Positions 42,484-53,238 of a stretch of 64,000 nt of DNA are shown here, piece after piece. Position numbers and translations under genes: made by a program. Position 1 is the stretch's first letter. Every line of letters begins with the position of its first letter. This stretch comes from Neodiprion pinetum (Eukaryota; Arthropoda; Insecta; Hymenoptera; Diprionidae). Where the stretch lies: positions 10,461,087 through 10,525,086 of the forward strand of contig NC_060236.1 in the NCBI RefSeq assembly GCF_021155775.2, in the 5' to 3' direction. The notes beneath the pieces are model-generated. The model saw nothing but the letters and a program-made list of their open reading frames with translations. It was not told the origin of the DNA and did not search any database.

Positions 42484-43122
42484 TTAACTTTGTCCGTGTA
42501 TCATTGCAAGACAAAAATTAGAATAAACTTGGTCGGCTGTGGATTCTGCATTGATAACCAAAACAGGAGCCGATAAAGAAGAAAAGGTTTGTTTTACTAG
42601 CCAATCTTCATGAACCTCATGAATAGTTCTGAGTAACTCTAAAGAAATACTCGATTCTTCCTCACGAGAACGGGAACTAACTCGAGCAAAAGAAGTTTCT
42701 GGGGAAACTTGCAAATAAACAATCAAATCTACTCTGAGCTCAGACGAGCGAATGAGAAGATCAAAATTTTTCGTCAATAAATGAGATTCGAAGTCGCGAA
42801 AATTACCTAACCTTCGACGAGCTTCTACAAAACAATTGCTACTGAATATCGATCTTTCCATCACCTTTACAGGCAATGAAGTCGTCTGCAGATGTCTATC
42901 TAACATAACCATTTGAGCGAAATGCTGAAAATAATAGCAATAACGATCTGGGTTCTGATACATCAAATCTAAAAGATTAATTCCAGCTACATTTCGATAT
43001 TCTTCAAGAGGTTCTAAAAGTGTACAGACTTGGCGATCTGCTAAAAACCTCTTGGTGAAAGTTGTTTTTCCGCATCCGATATTTCCTGCTATAATAATCG
43101 TAAGCGGTCGAGTTTTACTCAA
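42484..43122 (-). CDS. deoxyribonucleoside kinase encoded by retrotransposon copy A
   Basis: About 212 codons, the size of an insect dNK core. P-loop: AGNIGCGKTTF. Substrate-site Glu: LLEPLEEYRNV. NLLDLMYQNPDRY and FAQMVMLDRHL follow, then the VMERSIFSSNCF (ERS) motif, the arginine-rich lid SSRSREEES, and HEVHEDWL. All key motifs of the multisubstrate insect enzyme are present, so it could be active: it would make dNMPs from deoxynucleosides. There is no ATG before the P-loop. The frame starts at a TTG and is continuous with that of integrase upstream, separated by two TGA codons. It probably arose as a C-terminal Pol domain. Near-identical residues occur in copy B and a decayed version in copy C. 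Confidence 0.92.
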   Translation of the reverse strand: MSKTRPLTIIIAGNIGCGKTTFTKRFLADRQVCTLLEPLEEYRNVAGINLLDLMYQNPDRYCYYFQHFAQMVMLDRHLQTTSLPVKVMERSIFSSNCFVEARRRLGNFRDFESHLLTKNFDLLIRSSELRVDLIVYLQVSPETSFARVSSRSREEESSISLELLRTIHEVHEDWLVKQTFSSLSAPVLVINAESTADQVYSNFCLAMIHGQS

Positions 43123-43194
43123 ATGAATTCCGAAAGGTAAATTCTTCTCCCAATCGATAACCGACTGTAAAGAGGGCCAAATCGATCACAGTCG

Positions 43195-44037
43195 TCAAGG
43201 GAGTTCGTTTGAAGATCTAACCTCGAAGGATGTTCCTGGTCTTGGAGAGACTGTTCCAGGTTGATCCTCTTCAAAAGTAGCAAGACGATCCAAGTGAACC
43301 ACCTTCTGACGCGAATGAGGAGATCTTCGGATTCTATAAACAACATCATTTATCCGGTTAACCACTAAGTAAGGGCCTTCCCAATTTCTTTGTAGTTTTG
43401 GACATCGTCCTTTCTGTCTTCGAGGTTGAAAGAGCCAGACAGAATCCCCAGGATTAAATTTTAAATCTCTGGCTCGAATATCATAACGAGTTTTCAATTT
43501 ATCTGAAGCCATAGAAATTCTATTCCTAGCAAAGTGATGAATTTCTTCTAAACGTTGTTGTAATGAAAAGGCATAATCTGTTTGATGCTGTCTTTGGACA
43601 GGAACAGGGCCTTTCTCTAAATCTGACGGAAGTCGAAGATTTCTTCCAGTAAGCATGAGGGCTGGCGTCTGTTTCGTCGTCTCATGAATCGCAGATCTGT
43701 AAGATAAGAGGAAGAAAGGGATCCAGGAGTCCCAGTCTCTCTGATTCTGCTCTACGAAGGACGACAAATACTGTAGTAAAGTCCGATTCAGACGCTCTAT
43801 CATGCCGTCAGATTGTGGATGCAAAGGAGTTGTACGAGTTTTTCTAACCCCTAAAATCTGAGTAACCTCTTTCATTAAGGTTGACTCAAAATTTCGGCCT
43901 TGATCAGTATGAAGTTCTAGAGGAACTCCGTGTCTACCAATAAATTCTTTAACGAATGCCTGTGCTACAGTAGAGGCTTCTTGATCAGCGAGAGGAACCA
44001 CTTCAGGCCACTTAGTAAAATAATCAGCAATAACCAA
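43195..44037 (-). pseudogene. gypsy integrase of copy A, 5'-truncated by deletion
   Basis: It begins within the core (VIADYFTKWPEVVP). It has HTDQGRNFE (second Asp) and SDGMIERLNRTLLQYL (Glu), then a GPY/F-like module (WEGPYLVVNRINDVVYRIRR). The zinc HHCC domain and first catalytic Asp are lost in a deletion joining it to gag at AGGAGA/TGGAAAT. It ends SSNELP with TGA. The same frame continues through a second TGA into the kinase. Confidence 0.9.
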
Positions 44038-44044
44038 AGCATAT

Positions 44045-44947
44045 TTATTTCCATCTCCTAGTCTGTAATTGAGCCGTGTACAGTTTCGTCAAGTGGTCAT
44101 TTCCGTATCTTAACTTTAGTGCAGAACTAAGTTTTTCGTCATCAGAAATTTCTTCTTCAGACAATGCCGTTAAAACATTCAGAGCCGGCGTCCGAAGACA
44201 AGAAGCAAGGCTGTGGGCCCTCATGGCGGAGTCCCACTGATTATGTTTAGCTATTGTATTAAATTGACGTTCATACTCCGCCCATGGAATCTTTCCATCA
44301 AAAATTGGCGGTTTCAAAGGACAAAAGGATTTCTCATTAATCTGAGAAGTAACCCCAGGAAGTCTTGAATTATTTAATTGACTCAAATTAGAGTATTGAG
44401 GCCGAACCTGAGACAGAGGCTCGGAAAAATCAACCTCATTGTTTACTCTATTTCTACAAGCTGGGGATTCAATTACTCCCCTAGTAAAAGGCACAGACCT
44501 TGAATCTCGAACATCCTGGATTTGTCCTGGATGTCGGATCTCTTGAACAACGGAAACAGGAACAGGCAAGGGAACAGGAGAGGGAACAGGAGTAGCGACT
44601 CTAGAACCTTGTGGTGTAACAGCCAATCCTCCAGCGCCACTCATTTGATGAACGGATTGAAGGGCCGCCACAGTCGTCCGAAGAAGGTCTTGAAGATTAG
44701 TTTCAGAACGCTCTCGAGCCTCCCCTTGCTCTTGAAGCAGCTGGATTAGTTGTTGCTGTTGTTGTCTTGCCGCTTCTTGTTGTTGTGTTAAGATCTTTAA
44801 TAGATCAAGTTGAGAGACCGTCGAAGGAGTTAAAAGAAGGTCCACAGAAGGTGTTGAAATTTCTTCTGGAACCCTCGGATTTTCTATGAGAAAAGATTCT
44901 TCTCCACTTTCTCTTCGACGTGAGCGCGTCATACGACTACAACTCAT
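44045..44947 (-). pseudogene. gag N-terminal part of copy A
   Basis: 300 codons from MSCSRMTRSRRRESG: an Arg-rich start, a Gln-rich coil, then the capsid-like region PLKPPIFDGKIPWAEYERQF and ALNVLTALSEEE. It ends at LQTRRWK where the deletion joins integrase. Collinear with the fuller gag of copy B. The nucleocapsid zinc knuckle is missing. Confidence 0.88.
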
Positions 44948-44993
44948 TGTTTATTACACGCACTGAATCGACTTAATTGACAAGAACTCAAGA

Positions 44994-45010
44994 TCCCGCT
45001 TCTGACACCA
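44994..45010 (-). other. primer-binding site of copy A
   Basis: TGGTGTCAGAAGCGGGA on the minus strand, starting two bases after the 5' LTR. The same sequence follows the copy B 5' LTR. The cognate tRNA was not identified. Confidence 0.7.
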
Positions 45011-45012
45011 AT

Positions 45013-45290
45013 TGTAACGATTTAGGCGTTACGTTAATAAAATATGGATCCGCGAGTTTACTTATTATCAAATCAAAGGCGTGAACAAAAATATCGTGAT
45101 AAATGCTTTTAATGCAATATACGTGTTTCTTGTTTAAAGTCTGAAACAAGACTGTTTTTACAATAATATCGGTTGGCGCAGCAACCTTATTCTTTTTAAA
45201 GACATAAGAGGTTTATAAACGTCTTTTATCTATGATGACTACTAGATCATTAAAAAGGGAGCAAAACGGGTGATTTCACCCTTTGTAACA
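45013..45290 (-). repeat. central LTR: 5' LTR of copy A and 3' LTR of copy B
   Basis: 278 bp, shared by the two tandem copies. Three differences from 40703-40980, and many more from 50987-51269. Confidence 0.92.
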
Positions 45291-46227
45291 CTACTCCCCC
45301 CCGAGGAAAAGAGTCGTCCTGACTCGGGAAGGATAAAACAATTATGAAAGTGATCTAGCAGTCAGTGCTCAAAGGTGAGTTGGAGCTGTGGCCGTAAAAA
45401 TTTGAAGACTCCCTTTTTTTACTATCTGGCATTTGCCCACAGTCTCAAGGTAAACCACAGAAAACCTTGAGCAGATAGTTGAGCGTTAAATAATTTCAAA
45501 AATTTATGTGCCTTGTTTTATAAAGGTAAGTGGTATTGAGTGTTATGTGGCTTCATGAATTCGAAGTTATCAGCAACGGCCCAGATTGATGTCGGAAAGA
45601 AATTCAATCTTCTTCATGAAGGATCCCTCCGAAACAGGTTCGGATGAAAACATCGAAGCGGGAACCGACAATTCCAGGACCAAATAAAATGAAAACAGAC
45701 TTCTCTTCATAGGAAATAAGGAAATAGTGGGGTGATTGATCCTAATCTTCTTTAGAAATAGTTCACCCTAGAGTTTTGGAAGGACAAATGTGAGTGATGG
45801 TATAACAATTCAAATTCACTAAGTGAATTTGGGAGAATACTCGAATAAAATAAATTGAATATGTATTCAAAAGAAAAGAAACGATTTTATCTGATTCATT
45901 TCTGCGTCCTTCTTCAAAATTAGGCCATCAGTCATCCTCAGGAATCGGGAAGGTCGGAAGGAAAAGGCTGTTTGGCTAATAACCTGAAAAAGTGCTCACA
46001 AAAACTGACACTTAAGGTTAATAAAATGTGAAAATCAAGCAATCGCTCAACGACCTCGAAAAATGATCGTGGCTCTATTCACATTGACAAACCAAAGCCT
46101 ATCCGACACAAAATCCGATTCAAAAGAAGAAGTTTCTAGAAAGAAACAATCGAAGAAAACAAATTTCAAATTGATTAGCAACTCAGAAATAACAACCCAT
46201 TATCAAGCTTCCGTAGTAAGAAGAACC

Positions 46228-46688
46228 ATGTCGAAAATTCACAACTTAATAAACGCGGGGATATTAGCCCAAACCTTTGACTTTGCTAATTTTAAAAACT
46301 TGTCAGAAGAACAATTAGAAAGCAAATTCCAGAATTCATGGAAAAAGTTTTCTTGCGAGTTTTTCGATTTTCGAATCGAAGAAGGAAAAATTGGTCCTCT
46401 CTGCACGTCATGCTGCACCCGCAGGTAAATGAAAAACAAACACAAGAAACATCCCCTAATTTAAATAGAAATTCAAATTGAATTTTTTTAAAAAATTCCA
46501 GTCCTGAACATCTGCGAGGTAAAGTTGACCTCCACGCAACTCTTCTGAAGGACAATACTTCCTGCACAGTTTGCAAAGATAGCCTTATCCTTATTGAAAA
46601 ACCGACGGAAGGCTGCTCCGAATGTGAGGCCGTAAACATTGAATTGAAAACCATCATTAAAACCGCATACCACTTCCAAATTATTTAG
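46228..46688 (+). CDS. antisense two-exon paired-cysteine protein, copy B
   Basis: Exon 1 is 46228-46424 (GTAAAT donor) and exon 2 is 46502-46688 (TTCCAG acceptor), phase 2, 128 codons. Exon 1 starts MSKIHNLINAGILAQTFDF and ends IGPLCTSCCTR. Exon 2 has KVDLHATLLKDNTSCTVCKD and KPTEGCSECEAV. Exon-2 identity with copy A is roughly 44 percent at protein level, while the flanking DNA and dNK of A and B are over 90 percent alike. All paired cysteines, LH-x-T-x-LK, CK-x-SL and TEGC are kept. An upstream in-frame ATG at 46063 exists but has no counterpart in copy A. Confidence 0.75.
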
Positions 46689-46757
46689 TTTTTTTTTTTA
46701 CTGTTCAGATATTCTTGAAAATGCAAATAAAATAAAATTAAATTGAAAGGTTTAACT

Positions 46758-47180
46758 TTATCCGTGTGTCATTGCAAAACAGAAGCTAGAATAAACTTGA
46801 TCGGCTGTAGATTCTGCATTGATAACCAAAACAGGAGCCGATAAAGAAGAAAAGGTTTCTTTTACTAGCCAATCTTCATGAACTTCATGAATAGTTCTGA
46901 GTAGCTTTAAAGAAATGCTCGATTCCTCCTCACGAGAACGGGAACTAACTCGAGCAACAGAGGTTTCTGGGGAAACTCGCAAATAAACAATCAAATCTAC
47001 TCTGAGCTCAGACGAGCGAATGAGAAGATCAAAATTTTTCATCAATAAATGAGATTCGAAGTCGCGAAAATTACCTAACCTTCGGCGAGCTTCTACAAAA
47101 CAATTGCTACTGAATATCGATCTTTCCATCACCTTTACAGGCAATGAAGTCGTCTGCAGATGTCTATCTAACATAACCAT
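46758..47180 (-). pseudogene. dNK C-terminal part, copy B
   Basis: It begins at MVMLDRHLQTTSLPVKVMER and is complete from the ERS motif to the end, about 93 percent identical to copy A over this part. The P-loop and first third are removed by the same deletion that removed integrase. The junction to RNase H is out of frame. Confidence 0.9.
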
Positions 47181-48802
47181 TTGAGCAAAATGCTGAAAAT
47201 AATGCTTCTTTCCAAGACTTCACTTGATTCAAAGTGTCGTCCTCTTGTTGCGATTTTCTCCATTCCTCCTGGTTATTTTCGAAAGAAATCTTCCGTATTA
47301 TAAGAGAGGGGTCACGATTTTTCTCTAATCGTGCACACTGTTTACACTCTGGCATTTCCTCGCAGGGTCTTCGAGAGAGAGCATCGGCGTTTCCATGATG
47401 AATTCCTGCTCGATGACGAATGTCAAAATCGTACTGACCGAGCCTTTCTAACCATCTAGCTACCTGAACTTCGGGAGATTTGAGCGAAAGTAGCCACCTG
47501 AGAGAAGCATGATCTGTACGTATCAAAAATCTCCTGCCGTACAAATAATGGTAAAAATGTACTACGGTCTTAACAACAGCTAAAAGCTCTCTGCGAGTGA
47601 CACAATAATTCCTCTCGGTTTTACTCAAAACTCTGCTGAAATAGCTCATCACTCTCTCTTGACCTCCCTGAATTTGTGACAGAACCCCGCCTATTCCTGA
47701 AAGAGAGGCATCCGTATCTAAAATAAAAGGAAGTTCGACCTCTGGATAAGCTAAAATCGGCGAAGAAATAAGATTTTCCTTTAATTTCTTGAAAGCCTCT
47801 TCGCATTCCGGGGTCCAGTCAAAAGGAATCTTGATTCGGGTCAAGTGATGGAGAGGTTTAGCTATACTAGCGAAACCTTTTACAAATCTTCTGTAATACG
47901 TACAAAGGCCTAAAAAGCTTTGAATTTGTTCTTTATTCTTAGGTGTCAGCCAAGAAGAAACCTTCTCTATTTTGGATGGGTCGGTCTTCACACCTTGTGC
48001 TGAAACGATATGTCCGAGGAAGCCTACTTCTTTCTGGAACAGATGGCATTTTTTCGGGCTCATTTTCAGACCTGCTTGCTTCAGCCTAGCGTAAACTTGT
48101 CTGAGATTTTGAACTTCTTCTTCAAAGTTCTTGCCAAAAACGATTATATCGTCTAAATAACCGAGGCATATTTTGCCAGTGAGCCCATGGAGAACAGCCT
48201 CCATCATTCGTTCAAAGGTAGCCGGGGCATTACTCAAACCAAACGGCATAACCTTGAACTGCCATAAGCCTCCTAAACCCGTAACAAAAGCTGTTTTTTC
48301 TTTATCTAGAGGATCCATTTCGACCTGCCAGTATCCGCTCTGAAGATCCATGGTGCTGAACCAAGTTGCACCAGCTGTCAGGTCGAGTGTCTCGTCGATT
48401 CTGGGGAGGGTAAGAATCTTTCTTCGTTACATCGTTCAGCTTCCTGTAATCGATACAAAATCGTTTGGATCTGTCCTTTTTGTTAACAAGGACGATTGGT
48501 GAGGCCCAGGGACTAGACGATGGTTCAATTACATCGTTCTTTAGCGTGTCTTCCACAAGCTTCTTCACCTCTTCTCGGGCGTTGAGAGCGAGTCTTCGAG
48601 GAGCTTGTTTTATTGGCGGACTCTCTCCAACGTCGATCTTGTGCTTGACAGAAGTACATCGGCCCTTATCACCACTATCTTTGGCGAAAGAATCTATGAA
48701 TTCTAGCAAAAGAGATTTAAACGATTCTACCTGAGCTGAATTTAACGAAATCGAAGATTTCTCAACAAGGCTCCGTAAATGTAAAGGAAAATGTTGTTGC
48801 AA
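47164..48802 (-). pseudogene. gypsy reverse transcriptase-RNase H, copy B, frameshifted
   Basis: Part 1 (48802-about 48405): KHKIDVGESPPIKQAPRRL, IEPSSSPWASPIVLVNKKD, RFCIDYRKLNDVT. A one-base loss follows after DSYPP. Part 2 (from about 48405): WFSTMDLQSGYWQVEMD, FGLSNAPATFERMM, CLGYLDDIIVFG (catalytic YLDD), then RNase H with FILDTDASLSGIGGVLSQ and the IRTDHASLRWLL region, ending HHGNADALSRRPC. The frame is then lost at the deletion near 47200. Otherwise the sequence is well kept. Confidence 0.92.
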
Positions 48803-48819
48803 ATCATCCTCTGAAAGTT

Positions 48820-49290
48820 CTATTTCCCGAATTCTAGGAGGAGTCCAGTAAATTCCATTTCATTTGTACAAAGAGTTATTTCGCGATTGTTCGAAGCTAG
48901 TGAATTTCTCTTAGTCGAGATAACACAGTTATGAGCTGTAAGAAAGTCTATTCCCAAAATACCTTCATCCTCTATATGTGCTATAAAAACCTTATGTGGA
49001 GAGTCGATACACCCCAAAAGGTTAATTTGGAAAATAACCTGTCTCAAAACCGGGGTCGTCTCTCCAGTGGCTGTTCGCAGAGAAAAAGAGGGAACAATCT
49101 GGTCATCGGATTTAAAGAGATCCGATCGAACTACGGTTACTTCCGCGCCCGTGTCTATGACACATAGACAATCGACGCCATTTACAGTACCACGCGCGTA
49201 AAGACCAGACTGTCGTAGACTTCTAATTAAAAACTGTTCTCTAAGAGGGCTTTCACTCCTGACAATCTGCGATGATTTTCGCCCCGACAA
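48820..49290 (-). CDS. gypsy protease, copy B
   Basis: Aspartic protease: CVIDTGAEVTVVRSDLF (catalytic DTG) and GILGIDFLTAHNCVIS (the ILG flap-end motif). It has no ATG. It is read in the -1 frame relative to gag, from the slippery site at 49305-49311. At its end a one-base change near 48850 moves the frame into RT (PPRIREIELSEDD), so the polyprotein is broken there. Confidence 0.85.
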   Translation of the reverse strand: MSGRKSSQIVRSESPLREQFLIRSLRQSGLYARGTVNGVDCLCVIDTGAEVTVVRSDLFKSDDQIVPSFSLRTATGETTPVLRQVIFQINLLGCIDSPHKVFIAHIEDEGILGIDFLTAHNCVISTKRNSLASNNREITLCTNEMEFTGLLLEFGK

Positions 49291-49301
49291 ATCATCTGGA
49301 A

Positions 49302-49311
49302 TTAGTTTTTT
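49302..49311 (-). promoter_or_regulatory. -1 ribosomal frameshift site at the gag-pro junction
   Basis: The gag frame reads CCA AAA AAC TAA: an A AAA AAC heptamer in the correct phase directly before the gag stop. Slipping one base back continues KLIPDDLSGRKSS straight into protease. Confidence 0.8.
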
Positions 49312-50921
49312 GGGTGAGTTCCTGTTAAAGAACTCGACTGAGGATTTGCTTCCCCTATTTCTATATTTTTCTTACGCCAGTTATAAGAGTTTGAATTCGA
49401 GCCTTGCATCGGTTCTCTACTAATTTTTTCAATTAGAAAACAATGATTGGCGTCGTGGCCTATTTTTTCACAAAATATACAGGTCAAGCTGGTTTGACTC
49501 GTCATGACCGCGTTCTTATTTACACGCTTGTTTTGCTGGTTTTGAAAAGAACCTCGATTTCTTGGTTTAAAATTACTATTGTTATTTTTATTTCTATAAT
49601 TTTGAGGTTTTGATTCCTCCGAGTGTTCAAAACTTCGTCTTTCTGAGGTGTTTTCGGACACCTCAATCCGACGAAGCTTGTTCAGCCCAAAATATTGTTT
49701 CCTCATTGTCTCCACCTCGAGGGCTTTGGCCGTTGCCTCCCTCAGAGAAGTGAGGCCCGATGTTCCAACGGCCATTTTAATTTCTGGATCACTAATTGCA
49801 TTTAAAAAGGCTTGAGTCGCTAATAAATTACGAGACGGCTCGTGATCTGGCAATGCTACACGTGAAAGCCGTTCTATATCCTGGCTGAGAGACGCGAGGT
49901 CTTCGTCTCGTCCTTGTCTCCTAGTCTGTAATTGAGCCGTGTACAGTTTCGTCAAGTGGTCATTTCCGTATTTCAACTTTAGTGCAGAGCCAAGTTTCTC
50001 ATAATCAGAAATTTCTTCTTCAGACAATGCCGTTGAAACATTCAGAGCCGGCGTCCGAAGACAAGAGGCAAGGCTGTGGGCCCTCATGGCGGAGTCCCAC
50101 TGGTTATGTTTAGCAATTGTATTAAACTGACGTTCATAATCTGCCCATGGAATCTTTCCATCAAAAATTGGCGGTTTTAAAGGATAAAAAGGTTTTTCGT
50201 TAATTTGAGAAGCAACCCCAGGAAATCTTGTATTATTTATTTGGTTTAAATGGGAATAACGAGGTTGAACGTGAGGCAAAGGCTCGGAAAAGTCAACCTC
50301 ATTATTAACTGTTGCTCTACCAATTGGGGATTCATCTATTCCCCTAATAAGAGACACAGACCTTGAGTCTCGTACATCCTGGAACTGTCCTGGATGTTGG
50401 ACCTGTCGAACAGTGGGGACGGGAACAGAAGAGGGAACAGGAGAGGGAAGCGGAGTAACGACTCTGGAACCTCGTGGGGTGACAGCCGGTTCTCCTGAGC
50501 CATTCACCTGATGAACAGCCTGAAGAGCTGCCACAGTCGTCCGGAGTAGTTCATGTAGATTAGTCTCGGAACGCTCTTGAGCTTTTCTATCTAGCCTGCG
50601 CTGCTCCAGCTGAGAGACAATTTCCCTTTCTCGTTGTTCTTGTTCTCTTCTTCGCTGTTCCAACTGAGAGGCAAGTTCTCTTTATCGTTGTTCTTGTTGA
50701 TCAAGGAGCAGCTGAAGAAGTTGCTGTTCTTGGCGTTCAGCAGCCTCTTGCTGTTGAGACATGATCTTCAGCAGATCAATTTGAGAGATTGTCGAAGGAA
50801 TTGGATGAGGGTCCACGGAAGGTGATGGAATCGTTTCAGGGACCCGCGGATTCTCCATGATGGAAGGTTCTTCTCCGCTACTTTCCCTTCGACGTGAGCG
50901 CGTCAAACGACTGCTGCTCAT
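49302..50921 (-). pseudogene. gag of copy B, one in-frame stop
   Basis: From MSSSRLTRSRRRESSGEEPS through a Gln/Glu/Arg coiled coil (TAA at 50682-50684 interrupts), the capsid domain (PLKPPIFDGKIPWADYERQF, RNLLATQAFLNAISDPEIKM), a basic linker and a zinc knuckle CIFCEKIGHDANHC (C-x2-C-x4-H-x4-C). About 540 codons in all. Only the single TAA prevents translation of the whole protein. Confidence 0.92.
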
Positions 50922-50986
50922 AGTTTATTTCACGCACTGAATTGACTTAATTGAAAAGAAACTCAAGATCCCGCTTCTGACACCAA

Positions 50987-51269
50987 CGTAACGTACTTTG
51001 ACGTTACGGAAAATAAATATGGATCCGCGAGTTTAATTATCAAGTCAAAAGAAATCAAGAGCGTGAATAAAATGTTGTGAAAAATGCTTTAATGCAAGAT
51101 ATGTGTTTCTCGTTTAAAGTCTGAAACAAGACTGTTTTTGCAATAATGTTGGTTGGCGCAGCAACCTTATTCTTTTGAAAGACATATGAGGTTCATAAAC
51201 GTCTTTTATCTATGCTGACTACTAGATTATCAAAACGGGGTAAGACGGGTGATTTCACCCTTCGCAACA
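50987..51269 (-). repeat. 5' LTR of copy B
   Basis: On the minus strand it starts TGTTGCGAAGGGTGAAATC. It is clearly homologous to the 278-bp LTRs but with many differences, so it belongs to an older or different subfamily than the central LTR. Confidence 0.88.
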
Positions 51270-51285
51270 ATATATATATATATAT

Positions 51286-53218
51286 TGTAACGTGGCAGTT
51301 TTACTGCGCGTTCCACACGGCTCCCCGAACTCTAGACGGACCACAGACTTAGGGAGCACGCGGAGTAGACCGCGGCTCATTTCGAAAAAGAGCGCCAGGA
51401 CAACAGTCACGCATCCGAGACTCTAAGAGGGGACCATCGCCGGTTTAGCAAATAAGACCTTTCAGGATTTTTGTTTATTTTTTTTGGGTGGCGAGTAAAT
51501 GCGGCTTCGGACAGGGGATCGGCAGCAAGTCAAAACGACGTTACTGGATGGCAATCGCGGCGGATCGCGACGAAAGGAGGGCCTCGCACGAGGCTACGGA
51601 GAGAGCGTCAACGGAGAGCTCTGCCGCGAGGGAATCCAAGGCGGACGAGATTCCCGTTGGTGGCCGGCGAGCCGTAGCCCCCCCCCCTTCGTCACCCGAC
51701 TGACGACAGGTGCCCTCGCGAAGTCATCACCAAGCCACTGCCAAGCTACGGGGTACACGAGACTGGTCAGCCAATCAACACCCCGCGACAGCGGAATCCA
51801 ACGATAGCGATACGCTAGATTGTAAGAATTGCGTAACGAGAACCCCAATGCGAGCGGGAAAATTTTGACTATGGATGACGCCTATGTTCGGGGCATGTTC
51901 GAATTGCGGCTCCGATTAGCAGGACTCGTCACTTGCGTCCTGGCGACCGGTAGCGATAGTTGCGTGGCGAGGAAGTTAAACAAAAAAAAAAAAAAAAAGA
52001 AAAATCAAAGATACTGTGTGATTGTGATGGCTGAGACGGGCGTAGGAGGATTTTTGGTGTGGCTGAGGAGCGGTAAGCGCTTATAATTCTTTGCGGGCAT
52101 ATTTCGAGCGCAAGTTAAATTGGCACACCGATAAACGGTCGGCCCACGCAATCTTAGAGTTAGAGTAGCGCTCGAAATCTGTTTGCCGATCTCCTTGAGG
52201 ATGACCGTAGCCTGAGTTTCGCGATAACGTGTAGAGTCAAGGGGATCCTTGTAAAGTCTCGCGTCGAGTCACGGTTTCGCGTGGGGAACAATTTCGGAGT
52301 GAAATTGAGTGCGGCCAAATTCCGCTGCACAGGGTCTCGTCGAGTCTGCGTCCGAAAAAGGGTGGTGAACTTTGGGGGAATAGAGACTACGGCTGGAGCT
52401 CGGATGCGTCATAATACGCTATACCCTCGCGCGATTAGAAAAGCTTTCTAGAGTGATTAATTTGGTCGCGATTAGCGTGTCGAGGCATGTTTTTTTGATT
52501 TAGTTTATGAATTATTGTGCATCAGCAAAGTGGCGACTAGCGCCCGTAGAAATAAGATACCAGCTAGATTTAATCAGAATTGCGATTAGCGCGTCGAGTA
52601 TGATCTAGATTATGTTTTGTTTAGCGGTTTATAATTAAGTGACGAGTAGCGTCGTAGTTGAGGCCGATCGCGGGCAGCGCGTCGAGTCCGATTTTGTTTT
52701 TGGTTTTTGCGAGTTAAGGTATTGTTAAGACGGCGACTAGCGCAGGAAGGCCGTAGAGGTCTCCTAGATTTATTCATTTTTTTTTATTTTGTTTGTTTCT
52801 CCCTTTCTTATTTCTTTTGGATTAAATTTAACCCGTTGTATTTGGAATCGCGAAGGACGACTTGCGCAGTCGTATGATTATTTTTATTTTTAATTTTTTT
52901 TTGTAACATCGCTAACGAGAAATATATTATTGGAATTTTATAGTGATTTGGCCAAACCACGCATTGGCTTACTTGTGTTACATCTCTCTCTACCAAAAAT
53001 TCACCCCTCCCCTCTCCGCGGTACTGAGCTATCGAGTATATGGTCGCGATATTTCGCATTACCGATTTTGAGGCGTGTTAATCACGCCAGGCGCCCAACA
53101 AATCTCGCGGTATTGTTTTAGGTCCAGGGTACATCGTGGACGCCGATTTATTGTGTACGAGGTAAGTTCTCGGTCATTTGCTCCGAGTGACCGAAGAGCG
53201 GGAAAAATACACGTCACA
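51286..53218 (+). repeat. solo long LTR, related to family E
   Basis: It starts TGTAACGTGGCAGTTTTACT and ends AATACACGTCACA, 1,933 bp, flanked by (AT)n on both sides. Its 3' half is close to 54500-55262. The first 600 bp are more diverged. Confidence 0.85.
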
Positions 53219-53238
53219 ATATATATATATATGTATAT

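Larger units (their letters stand above)
40703..45290 (-). mobile_element. gypsy retrotransposon with dNK and antisense gene, copy A, internally deleted
   Basis: Minus-strand element with 278-bp LTRs at 45013-45290 (5') and 40703-40980 (3') that differ at only about three positions, so it is young. On the minus strand: a primer-binding site, gag N-terminal half, a deletion fusing gag to integrase (PR, RT, RNase H and the N-terminal part of integrase missing), dNK, a long 3' region bearing an opposite-strand two-exon gene, a polypurine tract and the 3' LTR. Confidence 0.92.
45013..51269 (-). mobile_element. gypsy retrotransposon with dNK and antisense gene, copy B, integrase deleted
   Basis: Minus-strand element: 5' LTR 50987-51269, gag, a slippery frameshift site, protease, RT, RNase H, a deletion removing all of integrase and the first part of dNK, the dNK C-terminal part, the 3' region with the antisense gene, and the central LTR. 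Deletions in A and B are complementary, so together they show the full gene order. The outer (AT)n flanks are consistent with insertion of the array into a microsatellite. Confidence 0.92.
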
